From Aristolochia californica (taxonomy: Eukaryota; Streptophyta; Magnoliopsida; Piperales; Aristolochiaceae): DNA of 64,000 nucleotides. How positions within the stretch are numbered: position 1 is the stretch's first letter; every line of letters starts with the position of its first letter. Made by a program: the position numbers and the translations under genes. The notes beneath the pieces are model-generated. The model was not told the DNA's origin and did no database searches. It saw nothing but the letters and a program-made list of their open reading frames with translations. This document shows positions 37,504-50,578 of this stretch, piece by piece. The DNA is taken from contig JARWKL010000006.1 in assembly GCA_029961685.1 (NCBI GenBank), positions 18,601,276 through 18,665,275 on the forward strand, read 5' to 3'.

Positions 37504-39308
37504 GATCCTAACATGTTTTAAATGTGGTGGATATGCATGCCCGAAACATGTTTAAGATGCAAATTACCTAATGATCCAAAAATTTCAAGGAGTAGAAAAA
37601 CATTAAATTCTCAAGTTAACGTGTGGTTGCAAATTTACCAAAGCCAAACAACCCACTTTTAACTATCCTTCAAAATCACAGATACTTTTTGGAATTATCA
37701 CTTTTAGCATTTATGCATTTCCATTTTGAACATTCAATTTTTTTTTCAAATCCAAACTGGTCCCACTTTTCTTGTAAACAAAATGATCACAAAAAAATCA
37801 ATATTTTAGAGTTCATGATTGCAAAAAAAATTGAAACTATAATAAATGAAAGTGAAGAAATTTATTTCACGCACTAAAAATAATCTCTAAAGTTTTGTTA
37901 TCCATTTTTTGGAAATTCCACTAGTACAACCTCTAATAGCTTGGTGGAATTTTATGAGAAAGAGATTTCTAATTGATCCTAACATGTTTTTAATGTGGAG
38001 GATATGTATGACAGAAACATGTCGAAGATTAAACTAATGATCTAAAAATTTCGAACAGAAAAAAATTGAACACGCAAGTTAACGTGTGGTTGGATATTTA
38101 CCAAAGCCAAACAACCCACTTTTTTCCTATCCTTAACAATCACAAATTCGTTTTGGAATTATCTCTCTCAGTATTTGTTCATTTCCATTTTTGATGCTCC
38201 ATTTTTTTTTCAAACCCAAACTTGTCCCACTTTTCTAGTAAACAAAATGATCACAAAAAAATGAAAATTTTAGATTTCACGTATCCAACAAAATTTGAAA
38301 ACTATAATAAATGTATGTGAAGAAAATTATTTCACGCACTAAAAATGAACTCCAAAGTTTTGTTATCCACATTTGGGAAATTCCACTAGTACAACCCCAA
38401 ATAGATTGGTGGAATTTTATACGAAAGAAATTTCTAATTGATCCTTACATGTTTTAAATGTGGTGGATATGCATGCATGAAACATGTTGAAGATGCAAAT
38501 GACCTAATGATCCAAAACTTTCAAGGAATAGAAAAAAATTATATTCTCAAGTTAATGTGTGGTTGGATATTTACCAGAGCCAAACAACCCTCTTTTTTCC
38601 TATCCTTCAAAATCACTGATGCTTTTTGGATTTATCTCTCTCAGCATTTGTGCATTTCCATATTGGATGTTCAATTTTTTTTTTCATACCCAAACTTGTC
38701 CCACTTTTCTCGTAAACAAAACGATCACAACAAAATCAAAATTTTAGACTTTACGTATCCAAAAAAATTTGAAAACTATTCCACTAGAACAACACCTAAT
38801 AACTTGGTAGAATTTTATAAGAAAGAGATTTCAAATTGATCCTAACATGTTCTAAATGTGGTGGATATGCATGCAAGAAACATGGTGATGATGGAAACGA
38901 CCTAATGATCCAAAAATTTCAAGGTGTAGAAAAAAAAAAATTGTCAAGTTAACGTGTTGTTGCGTATTTACAAGAGCCAAACAACCCACTTTTTGCCTAA
39001 CCTTCCAAATCATAGATACTTTTAGGAATTATCTCTCTCAACATTTATGCCTTTCCATTTTTGACATTGAATTTTTTTTTCTAATCCAAACTTGTCCCAC
39101 CTTTCTCGTAAACAAAACGATCACAACAAAATGAAAATTTTAGAGTTCATGTTCACAATAAAATTTGAAAACTATAATAAATATAAGTGAAGAAAATTAT
39201 TTCACGCACTAAAAATGAACTCCAAAGTTTTTTTATCCATGTTTGGAAATTCCACTAGTACAACCCCTAATAGCTTGGTGGAATTATATTAGAAAGAGAT
39301 TTCTAATT
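37504..39308. repeat. Higher-order repeat 1, unit 2 (A-B-C-D)
   Basis: Monomers start at 37504, 37975, 38440 and 38838; unit length 1805 bp. The C-monomer deletion junction is at about 38779. Confidence 0.9.
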
Positions 39309-41110
39309 GATCCTAACATGTTTTAAATGTGGTGGATATGCACGCCAGAAACATGTTGAAGATGCAAATTACCTAATGATCCAAAAATTTCAAGGAGTAG
39401 AAAAACATTAAATTCTCAAGTAAACGTGTGGTTGCAAATTTACCAGAGCCAAACAACCCACTTTTACCTATCCTTCAAAATCACAGATACTTTATGGAAT
39501 TATCTCTTTCAGCATTTATGCATTTCCATTTTGAACGTTCAATTTTTATTTCAAATCATAATATGTCCCACTTTTCTTGTAAACAAAACGATCACATGAA
39601 AATCAATATTTTAGAGTTCATGATTGCAAAAAAAATTGAAACTATAATAAATGTATGTGAAGAAATTTATTTCACGCACTAAAAATAATCTCAAAAGTTT
39701 TGTTATCCATTTTTTGGAAATTCCACTAGTACAACCTCTAATAGCTTGGTGGAATTTTATAAGAAAGAGATTTTTAATTGATCCTAACATGTTTTCAATG
39801 TGGAGGATATGTATGACAGAAACATGTCGATGATTAAACTAATGATCTAAAAATTTTGAAAAGAAAAAAATTGAACACGCAAGTTAACGTGTGGTTGGAT
39901 ATTTACAAAAGCCAAACAACCCACTTTTTTCCTATCCTTAAAAATCACAAATTCGTTTTGGAATTATCTCTCTCAGCATATGTGCCTTTCCATTTTGGAT
40001 GTTCCATTTTTTTTTCAAACCCAAACTTCTCCCACTTTTCTTGTAAACAAAATGATCACAACAAAATGAAAATTTAAATTTCACGTATCCAACAAAATTT
40101 GAAAACTATAATAAATGTATGTGAAGAAAATTATTTCACGCACTAAAAATGAACTCCAAAGTTTTTTTATCCACGTTTGGGAAATTCCAGTAGTACAACC
40201 CCAAATAGATTGGTGGAATTTTATACGAAAGAAATTTCTAATTGATCCTTACATGTTTTAAATGTGGTGGATATGCATGCATGAAACATGTTGAAGATGC
40301 AAATGACCTAATGATCCAAAACTTTCAAGGAATAGAAAAAAATTATATTCTCAAGTTAATGTGTGGTTGGATATTTACCAGAGCCAAACAACCCTCTTTT
40401 TTCCTATCCTTCAAAATCACTGATGCTTTTTGGATTTATCTCTCTCAGCATTTGTGCATTTCCATATTGGATGTTCAATTTTTTTTTCATACCCAAACTT
40501 GTCCCACTTTTCTCATAAACAAAACGATCACAACAAAATCAAAATTTTAGACTTTACGTATCCAAAAAAATTTGAAAACTATTCCACTAGAACAACACCT
40601 AATAACTTGGTAGAATTTTATAAGAAAGAGATTTCTAATTGAACCTAACATGTTTTAAATGTGGTGGATATGCATGCAAGAAACATGGTGATGATGGAAA
40701 CGACCTAATGATCCAAAAATTTCAAGGTGTAGAAAAAAAAATTCTCAAGTTAACGTGTTGTTGCATATTTACAAGAGCCAAACAACCCACTTTTTGCCTA
40801 ACCTTCCAAATCACAGATACTTTTAGGAATTATCTCTCTCAGCATTTATGCCTTTCCATTTTTGACATTGATTTTTTTTTTGTAATCCAAACTTGTCCCA
40901 CCTTTCTCGTAAACAAAACGGTCACAACAAAATGAATATTTTAGAGTTCATGTTCGCAATAAAATTTGAAAACTATAATAAATATAAGTTAAGAAAATTA
41001 TTTCACGCACTAAAAATGAACTCCAAAGTTTTGTTATCCATTTTTGGGAAATTCCACTAGTACAACCCCTAATAGCTTGGTGGAATTATATTAGAAAGAG
41101 ATTTCTAATT
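39309..41110. repeat. Higher-order repeat 1, unit 3 (A-B-C-D)
   Basis: Monomers start at 39309, 39780, 40244 and 40641; lengths 471, 464, 397 and 470, total 1802 bp. The C-monomer junction is at about 40582. This unit is a good reference copy. Confidence 0.92.
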
Positions 41111-42913
41111 GATCCTAACATGTTTTAAATGTGGTGGATATGCACGCCAGAAACATGTTGAAGATGCAAATTACCTAATGATCCAAAAATTTCAAGGAGT
41201 AGAAAAACATTAAATTCTCAAGTTAATGTGTGGTTGCATATTTACCAGAGCCAAACAACCCACTTTTACCTATCCTTCAAAATCACAGATACTTTTTGGA
41301 ATTATCTCTTTCAGCATTTATGCATTTCCATTTTGTACGTTCAATTTTTTTTTCAAATCCAAACTTGTCCCACTTTTCTTGTAAACAAAACGATCACAAC
41401 AAAATCAATATTTTAGAGTTCATGATTGCAAAAAAAAATTGAAACTATTATAATTGTAAGTGAAGAAATTTATTTCACGCACTAAAAATAATCTCAAAAG
41501 TTTTGTTATCCATTTTTTGGAAATTCCACTAGTACAACCTCTAATAGCTTGGTGGAATTTTATAAGAAAGAGATTTTTAATTGATCCTAACATGTTTTCA
41601 ATATGGAAGATATGCATGACAGAAACATGTCGAAGATTAAACTAATTATCTAAAAATTTCGAAAAGAAAAAAATTGAACACGCAAGTTAACGTGTGGTTG
41701 GATATTTACCAAAGCCAAACAACCCACTTTTTTCCTATCCTTAAAAATCACAAATTCGTTTTGGAATTATCTCTCTCAGCATTTGTGCGTTTCCATTTTG
41801 GATGTTCCATTTTTTTTTCAAACCCAAACTTGTCCCACTTTTCTTGTAAACAAAACGATCACAACAAAATGAAAATTTTTGATTTCACGTATCCAACAAA
41901 ATTTGAAAACTATAATAAATGTATGTGAAGAAAATTATTTCACGCACAAAAAATGAACTCCAAAGTTTTGTTATCCACGTTTGGGAAATTCCACTCGTAC
42001 AACCCCAAATAGATTGGTGGAATTTTATATGAAAGAGATTTCTAATTGATCATTACATGTTTTAAATGTGGTGGATATCAATGCATGAAACATGTTGAAG
42101 ATACAAATGACCTAATGATCCAAAACTTTCAAGGAATAGAAAAAAATTATATTCTCAAGTTAATGTGTGGTTGGATATTTACCAGAGCCAAACAACCAAT
42201 TTTTTTCCTATCCTTCAAAATCACTGATGCTTTTGGAATTATCTCTCTCAGCATTTGTGCATTTCCATATTGGATGTTCAATTTTTTTTTTCATACCCAA
42301 ACTTGTCCCACTTTTCTCGTAAACAAAACGATCACAACAAAATCAAAATTTTAGACTTTACGTATCCAAAAAAATTTGAAAACTATTCCACTAGAACAAC
42401 ACCTAATAATTTGGTAGAATTTTATAAGAAAGAGATTTCTAATTGATCCTAACATATTTTAAATGTGGTGGATGCATGCAAGAAACGTAGTGATGATGCA
42501 AACGACCTAATGATCCAAAAATTTCAAGGTGTAGAAAAAAAAAATTCTCAAGTTAACGTGTTGTTGCATATTTACAAGAGCCAAACAACCAAATTTTTGC
42601 CTAACCTTCCAAATCACAGATACTTTTAGGAATTATCTCTCTCAGCATTTATGCCTTTCCATTTTTGACATTGAATTTTTTTTTCTAATCCAAACTTGTC
42701 CCACCTTTCTCATAAACAAAACGATCACAACAAAATGAAAATTTTAGAGTTCATGTTCGCAATAAAATTTGAGAACTATAATAAATATAAGTGAAGAAAA
42801 TTATTTCACGCACTAAAAATGAACTCCAACGTTTTGTTATCCATGTTTGGGAAATTCCACTAGTACAACCCCTAATAGCTTGGTGGAATTATATTAGAAA
42901 GAGATTTCTAATT
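41111..42913. repeat. Higher-order repeat 1, unit 4 (A-B-C-D)
   Basis: Monomers start at 41111, 41583, 42048 and 42445; total 1803 bp. The C junction is at about 42385. The D monomer has lost three bases at gtggatgcatgc and reads gaaacgtagtgatg. Confidence 0.9.
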
Positions 42914-44705
42914 GTTCATAACATGTTTTAAATGTGGTGGATATGCATGCCATAAACATGTTGAAGATGCAAATTACCTAATGATCCAAAAATTTCAAGG
43001 AGTAGAAAAACATTAAATTCTCAAGTTAACGTGTGGTTGCAAATTTACCAGAGCCAAACAACCCACTTTTACCTATCCTTCAAAATCACAGATACTTTTT
43101 GGAATTATCTCTTTCACCATTTATGCATTTCCATTTTGAACGTTCAATTTTTTTTTCAAATCTAAACTTGTCCCACTTTTCTTGTAAACAAAATGATCAC
43201 AACAAAATATATATTTTAGAGTTCATGATTGCAAAAAAAATTTGAAACTATAATAAATTTAAGTGAAGAAATTTATTTCACGCACTAAAAATAATCTCAA
43301 AAGTTTTGTTATCCATTTTTTGGAAATTCCACTAGTACAACCTCTAATAGCTTGGTGGAATTTTATAAGAAAGAGATTTCTAATTGATCCTAACATGTTT
43401 TCAATATGGAGGATATGTATGACAGAAACATGTCAAAGATTAAACTAATGATCTAAAAATTTTGAAAAGAAAAAAATTGAACACGCAAGTTAACGTGTGG
43501 TTGTATATTTTCCAAAGCCAAACAACCCACTTTTTTCCTATCCTTAAAAATCACAAATTCGTTTTGGAATTATCTCTCTCAGCATTTGTGCCTTTCCATT
43601 TTGGATGTTCCATTTTTTTTCAAACCCAAACTTGTCCCACTTTTCTTGTAAACAAAACGATCACAACAAAATGAAAATTTTAGATTTCACGTATCCAACA
43701 AAATTTGAAAACTATAATCAATGTATGTGAAAAAAATTATTTCACGCACAAAAAATGAACTCCAAAGTTTTGTTATCCACGTTTGAGAAATTCCATTAGT
43801 ACAACCCCAAATAGATTGGTGGCATTTTATACGAAAGAGATTTCTAATTGTTTTAAATGTGGTGGATATGCATGCATGAAACATGTTGAAGATGCAAAAA
43901 ATCTAATGATCCAAAACTTTCAAGGAATAGAAAAAAATTATATTCTCAAGTTAATGTGTGGTTGGATATTTACCAGAGCCAAACAACCAATTTTTTTCCT
44001 ATCCTTCAAAATCACTGATGCTTTTTGGAATTATCTCTCTCAGCATTTGTGCATTTCCATATTGGATGTTCAATTTTTGTTTTCATACCCAAACTTGTCC
44101 CACTTTTCTTGTAAACAAAACGATCACAACAAAATCAAAATTTTAGACTTTACGTATCCAAAAAAATTTGAAAACTATTCCACTAGAACAACCCCTAATA
44201 ACTTGGTAGAATTTTATAAGAAAGAGATTTCAAATTGATCCTAACATGTTTTAAATGTGGTGGATATGCATGCAAGAACATGGTGATGAAGCAAACGACC
44301 TAATGATCCAAAAATTTCAAGGTGTAGAAAAAAAAATTCTCAAGTTAACATGCTGTTGCATATTTACAAGAGCCAAACAACCCACTTTTTGCCTAACCTT
44401 CCAAATCACAGATACATTTAGGAATTATCTCTCTCAGCATTTATGCCTTTCCATTTTTGACATTGATTTTTTTTTTCTAATCCAAACTTGTCCCACCTTT
44501 CTCGTAAACAAAACGATCACACCAAAATGAAAATTTTAGAGTTCATGTTCACAATAAAATTTGAAAACTATAATAAATATAAGTGAAGAAAATTATTTCA
44601 CGCACTAAAAATAAACTCAAATGTTTTGTTATCCATGTTTGGGAAATTCCACATGCACAACCCCTAATAGCTTGATGGAATTATATTAGAAAGAGATTTC
44701 TAATT
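42914..44705. repeat. Higher-order repeat 1, unit 5 (A-B-C-D)
   Basis: Monomers start at 42914, 43386, 43850 and 44237; total 1792 bp. It is shorter because the C monomer reads taattgttttaaatg at 43845-43859, without the usual atccttacatg. That small loss also opens the longest frame in the window (43783-44238). The main C junction is at about 44178. Confidence 0.9.
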
Positions 44706-47700
44706 GATCATAACATGTTTTAAATGTGGTGGATATGCATGCCATAAACATGTTGAAGATGCAAATTACCTAATGATCCAAAAATTTCAAGGAGTAGAAA
44801 AACATTAAATTCTCAAGTTAACGTGTGGTTGCAAATTTACCAGAGCCAAACAACCCACTTTTACCTATCCTTCAAAATCACAGATACTTTTTGGAATTAT
44901 CTCTTTCAGCATTTATGCATTTCATTTTGAACGTTCAATTTTTTTTTCAAATCCAAACTTCTCCCACTTTTCTTGTAAACAAAACGATCACAACAAAATC
45001 AATATTTTAGAGTTCATGATTGCAAAAAAAAATTGAAACTATAATAAATGTAAGTGAAGAAATTTATTTCACGCACTAAAAATAATCTCAAAAGTTTTGT
45101 TATCCATTTTTTGGAAATTCCACTAGTACAACCTCTAATAGCTTGGTGGAATTTTATAAGAAAGAGATTTCTAATTGATCCTAACATGTTTTCAATGTGG
45201 AGGATATGTATGACAGAAACATGTTGAAGATTAAACTAATGATTTAAAAATTTTGAAAAGAAAAAAATTGAACACGCATGTTAACGTGTGGTTGTATATT
45301 TACCAAAGCCAAACAACCCACTTTTTTCCTATCCTTAAAAATCACAAATTCGTTTTGGAATTATCTCTCTCAGCATTTGTGCGTTTCCATTTTGGATGTT
45401 CCATTTTTTTTTCAAACCCAAACTTTTCCCACTTTTCTTGTAAACAAAACGATCACAACAAAATGAAAATTTTAGATTTCACGTATCCAACAAAATTTGA
45501 AAACTATAATAAATGTATGTGAAGAAAATTATTTCACGCACTAAAAATGAACTCCAAAGTTTTGTTATCCACGTTTAGGAAATTCCACTAGTACAACCCC
45601 AAATAGATTGGTGGAATTTTATATGAAAGAAATTTCTAATTTATCCTTACATGTTTTAAATGTGGTGGATATGCATGCATGAAACATGTTGAAGATGCAA
45701 ATGACCTAATGATCCAAAACTTTCAAGGAATAGAAAAAAATTATATTCTCAAGTTAATGTGTGGTTGGATATTTACCAGAGCCAAACAACCAATTTTTTT
45801 CCGATCATTCAAAATCACTGAAGCTTTTGGAATTCTCTCTCTCAGCATTTGTGCATTTCCATATTGGATGTTCGATTTTTTTTTTCATACCCAAACTTGT
45901 CCCACTTTTCTCGTAAACAAAACGATCACAAAAAAATTAAAATTTTAGACTTATCCAAAAAAATTTGCAAACTATTCCACTAGAACAACACCTAATAATT
46001 TGGTAGAATTTTATAAGAAAGAGATTTCTAATTGATCCTAACATGTTTTAAATGTGGTGGATATGCATGCAAGAAACATGGTGATGATGCAAACGACCTA
46101 ATGATCCCAAAATTTCAAGGTATAGAAAAACATTAAATTCTCAAGTTAACGTGTGGTTGCAAATTTACCAGAGCCAAACAACCCACTTTTACCTATCCTT
46201 CAAAATCACAGATACTTTTTGGAATTATCTCTTTCAGCATTTATGCATTTCCATTTTGAACGTTCAATTTTTTTTTCAAATCCAAACTTGTCCCACTTTT
46301 CTTGTAAACAAAACGATCACAACAAAATCAATATTTTAGAGTTCATGATTGCAAAAAAAAATTGAAACTATAATAAATGTAAGTGAAGAAATTTATTTCA
46401 CGCACTAAAAATAATCTCAAAAGTTTTGTTATCCATTTTTTGGAAATTCCCCTAGTACAACTTCTAATAGCTTGGTGGAATTTTATAAGAAAGAGATTTT
46501 TAATTGATCCTAACATGTTTTCAATATGGAGGATATGCACGATAGAAACATGTCGAAGATTAAACTAATGATCTAAAAATTTCGAAAAGAAAAAAATTGA
46601 ACACGCAAGTTAACGTGTGGTTGGATATTTACCAAAGCCAAACAACCCACTTTTTTTCTATCCTTAAAAATCACAAATTCGTTTTGGAATTATCTCTCTC
46701 AGCATTTGTGCGTTTCCATTTTGGATGTTCCATTTTTTTTTCAAACCCAAACTTGTCCCACTTTTCTTGTAAACAAAACGATCACAACAAAATGAAAATT
46801 TTAGATTTCACGTATCCAACAAATTTGAAAACTATAATAAATGTATGTGAAGAAAATTATTTCACGCACAAAAAATGAACTCCAAAGTTTTGTTATCCAC
46901 GTTTGGGAAATTCCACTAGTACAACCCTATATAGATTGGTGGAATTTTATACGAAAGAGATTTCTAATTGATCCTTACATGTTTTAAATGTGGTGGATAT
47001 GCATGCATGAAACATGTTGAAGATGCAAATGACGTAATGATCCAAAACTTTCACGGAATAGAAAAAAATTATATTCTCAAGTTAATGTGTGGTTGGAGAT
47101 TTACCAGAGCCAAACAACCAATTTTTTTCCTATCCTTCAAAATCACTGATGCTTTTGGAATTATCTCTCTCAGCATTTGTGCATTTCCATATTGGATGTT
47201 CAATTTTTTTTTTCATACCCAAACTTGTCCCACTTTTCTCGTAAACAAAACGATCAGAAGAAAATCAAAATTTTAGACTTTACGTATCCAAAATAATTTG
47301 AAAACTATTCCACTAGAACAACACCTAATAACTTGGTAGAATTTTATAAGAAAGAGATTTCTAATTGATCCTAACATGTTTTAAATGTGGTGGATATGCA
47401 TGCAAGAAACATAGTGATGATGCAAACGACCTAATGATCCAAAAATTTCAAGATGTAGAAAAAAAAAATTCTCAAGTTAACGTGTTGTGGCATATTTACA
47501 AGAGCCAAACAACCCACTTTTTGCCTAACCTTCCAAATCACAGATACTTTTAGGAATTATCTCTCTCAGCATTTACGTCTTTCCATTTTTGACATTGAAT
47601 TTTTTTTTCTAATCCAAACTTGTCCCACCTTTCTCGTAAACAAAACGATCACAACAAAATGAAAATTTTAGAGTTCATGTTTGCAATAAAATTTGAAAAA

Positions 47701-47837
47701 TATAATAAATATAAGTGAAGAAAATTATTTCACGCACTAAAAATGAACTCCAATGTTTTGTTATCCATGTTTGGGAAATTCCACTAGTACAACCCCTAAT
47801 AGCTTGGTGGATTTATATTAGAAAGAGATTTCTAATT
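44706..47837. repeat. Higher-order repeat 1, units 6 and 7 fused (seven monomers instead of eight)
   Basis: Monomers start at 44706 (A), 45177 (B), 45642 (C), 46034 (D/A hybrid), 46506 (B), 46970 (C) and 47367 (D). Unit 46034-46505 begins as D (catggtgatgatgc) and, after the aaaatttcaagg word near 46110-46121, continues as A (aaaaacattaaattctc, gtggttgcaaattta). One monomer-equivalent is missing, so the two units span about 3.13 kb rather than 3.60 kb. Confidence 0.88.
46034..46505. repeat. D/A hybrid monomer
   Basis: Length 472 bp, normal for the family, but with class D wording before about 46110 and class A wording after about 46122. The switch lies in a stretch that D and A share, as expected for unequal homologous exchange or replication slippage one monomer out of register. 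Confidence 0.82.
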
Positions 47838-49641
47838 GATCATAACATGTTTTAAATGTGGTGGATATGCATGCCATAAACATGTTGAAGATGCAAATTA
47901 CCTAATGATCCAAAAATTTCAAGGAGAAGAAAAACATTAAATTCTCAAGTTATGTGGTTGCAAATTTACCAGAGCCAAACAACCCACTTTTACCTATCCT
48001 TCAAAATCACAGATACATTTTGGAATTATCTCTTTCACCATTTATGCATTTCCATTTTGAACGTTCAATTTTTGTTTCAAATCCAAACTTGTCCCACTTT
48101 TCTTGTAAACAAAACGATCACAACAAAATATATATTTTAGAGTTCATGATTGCAAAAAAAATTTGAAACTATAATAAATGTAAGTGAAGAAAATTATTTC
48201 ACGCACTAAAAATAATCTCAAAAGTTTTGTTATCCATTTTTTGGAAATTCCACTAGTACAACCTCGAATAGCTCGGTGGAATTTTATAAGAAAGAGATTT
48301 CTAATTGATCCTAACATGTTTTCAATGTGGAGGATATGTATGACAGAAACATGTCGAAGATTAAACTAATGATCTAAATATTTCGAAAAGAAAAAAATTG
48401 AACACGCAAATTAACGTGTGGTTGGATATTTACCAAAGCCAAACAACCCACTTTTTTCCTATCCTTAAAAATCACAAATTCGTTTTGGAATTATCTCTCT
48501 CAGCATTTGTGCCTTTCCATTTTGGATGTTCCATTTTTTTTTCAAACCCAAACTTGTCCCACTTTTCTTGTAAACAAAACGATCACAACAAAATGACAAT
48601 TTTAGATTTCACGTATCCAACAAAATTTGAAAACTATAATAAATGTATGTGAAGAAAATTATTTCACGCACTAAAAATGAACTCCAAAGTTTTGTTATCG
48701 ACGTTTGGGAAATTCCACTAGTACAACCCCAAATAGATTGGAGGAATTTTATACGAAAGAGATTTCTAATTGATCCTTACATGTTTTAAATGTGGTGGAT
48801 ATGCATGCATGAAACATGTTGAAGATGCAAATGACCTAATGATCCAAAACTTTCAAGGAATAGAAAAAAATTATATTCTCAAGTTAATGTGTGGTTGGAT
48901 ATTTACCAGAGCCAAACAACCCTCTTTTTTCCTATCCTTCAAAATCACTGATGCTTTTTGGATTTATCTCTCTCAGCATTTGTGCATTTCCATATTGGAT
49001 GTTCAATTTTTTTTTCATACCCAAACTTGTCCCACTTTTCTCGTAAACAAAACGATCACAACAAAATCAAAATTTTAGACTTTACGTATCCAAAAAAATT
49101 TGAAAACTATTCCACTAGAACAACACCTAATAACTTGGTAGAATTTTATAAGAAAGAGATTTCTAATTTGATCCTAAAATGTTTTAAATGTGGTGGATAT
49201 GCATGCAAGAAACATGGTGATGATGCAAACGACCTAATGATCCAAAAATTTCAAGGTGTAGAAAAAAAAAAATCTCAAGTTAACGTGTTGTTGCATATTT
49301 ACAACAGCCAAACAACCCAATTTTTGCCTAACCTTCCAAATCACAGATACTTTTAGGAATTATCTCTCTCAGCATTTATGCCTTTCCATTTTTGACATTG
49401 AATTTTTTTTTTCTAATCCAAACTTGTCCCACCTTTCTCCTAAACAAAACGATCACAACAAAATGAAAATTTTAGAGTTCATGTTCGCAATAAAATTTGA
49501 AAACTATAGTAAATGTAAGTGAAGAAAATTATTTCACGCACTAAAAATGAACTCCAATGTTTTGTTATCCATGTTTGGGAAATTCCACTAGTACAACCCC
49601 TAATAACTTGGTGGAATTTTTTAAGAAAGAGATTTTTAATT
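47838..49641. repeat. Higher-order repeat 1, unit 8 (A-B-C-D)
   Basis: Monomers start at 47838, 48307, 48772 and 49170; total 1804 bp. The C junction is at about 49110. In A the usual ttaacgtgtggttg reads ttatgtggttg near 47950. Confidence 0.9.
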
Positions 49642-50578
49642 GATCCTAACATGTTTTAAATGTGGTGGATATGCATGCCAGAAACATGTTGAAGATGCAA
49701 ATGACCTAATGAACCAAAAATTTCAAGGAGTAGAAAGCATTAAATTCTCAAGTTAACGTGTGGTTGCATTTATACCAGAGCCAAACAACCCACTTTTTAC
49801 CTATCCTTCAAAATCACACATACTTTTTGGAATTATCTCGCTCAGCATTTTTGCATTTCCATTTTGAATGTTCAATTTTTTTTTCAAATCCAAACTTGTC
49901 CCAATTTACTCGTAAACAAAACGATCACAAAAAAATCAAAATTTTAGAGTTCATGATTAAAAAAAAATTGAAACTATAATAAATGTAAGTGAAGATATTT
50001 ATTTCACGCACTAAAAATAATGTCCAAAGTTTTGTTATCCATTTTTGGGAAATTCCGCTAGTACAACCCCTAATAGCTTGGTTGAATTTTATAAGAAAGA
50101 GATTTCTAATTGATCCTAACATGTTTTAAATGTGTTTGACATGCATGACTTAAACATGTCGAAGATGCGAACGACCTAATGATCTAGAAATTTCGAGTCG
50201 AAAAAAATTTAACTCTCAAGTTAACGTGTGGTTGGATATGTACATGAGCCAAACAACCCACGTTTTGCCTATTCTTAAAAATCACATATACATTTTTGAA
50301 TTATCTCTCTTAGCATTTGTGCATTTCCATTTTGGACGTTCAATTTTTTTTAAATCCAAACTTATCCCACTTTTCTCGTAAAAAAATGATCACAACAAAA
50401 TGAAAATTTTAGAGTTCATGTATGCAATAAATTTTGAAAACTATAATAAATGCAGGTGAAGAATATTATTTCACGTGCTAAAAATGAACTCCAAAGTTTT
50501 GTTATCAATGTTTGGGAAATTCCACTAGTACATCCCCTAATTGCTTGGGGGAATTTTATAAGCAAGAGATTTCTAATT
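49642..50578. repeat. A'-B' pair, right copy
   Basis: Monomers at 49642 (A', with ttataccagag and caatttactcgt) and 50112 (B', with gtgtttgacatgc, gacttaaacatgtc, ttcgagtcg). It closely matches 36563-37503 through A' and the first half of B', so the tetramer run is bracketed by the same pair on both sides. Confidence 0.8.

Larger units (their letters stand above)
34765..50578. repeat. Higher-order repeat array 1 (A-B-C-D, about 1.80 kb)
   Basis: Four monomer classes repeat in fixed order. A: gatgcaaattacc and gtggttgca. B: cgaagattaaactaatgatc and caaattcgttttgg. C: gcatgcatgaaacatg and actttcaaggaatag, with a missing stretch of about 75 bp near its end (gaaaactattccactag). D: catggtgatgatgc and aaccttccaaatca. 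Full A-B-C-D spacings are 1798, 1805, 1802, 1803, 1792 and 1804 bp, while individual monomers within a unit differ much more from one another than equivalent monomers in different units. A'-B' pairs occur at 36563-37503 and 49642-50578. Open frames up to 151 codons (43783-44238) arise because the C deletion lets a frame run on; they are not genes. Confidence 0.92.

Noticed and set aside
38438..38839. Peptide motif C-F-K-C-G-G-Y-A-C-x-x-H repeated in many frames, recalling a zinc knuckle
   Set aside because: It is the translation of the conserved boundary words of the monomer. The spacing is not the C-x2-C-x4-H-x4-C of retroviral-type knuckles, and no coding context follows.
43783..44238. Open frame of 151 codons, longest in the window, with similar frames at 38438-38839, 48958-49356 and 35700-36095
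   Set aside because: They lie entirely in satellite monomers and exist because the C-monomer deletion removes stops. Products are low-complexity, rich in Phe, Lys, Asn and Ser. The same DNA is open in other frames, and frames are broken by stops in sister units.
34765..50578. Possible CRISPR-like or phage repeat system because of regular repetition
   Set aside because: Units are 397-472 bp, directly adjacent, with no short repeat-and-spacer pattern and no associated genes.
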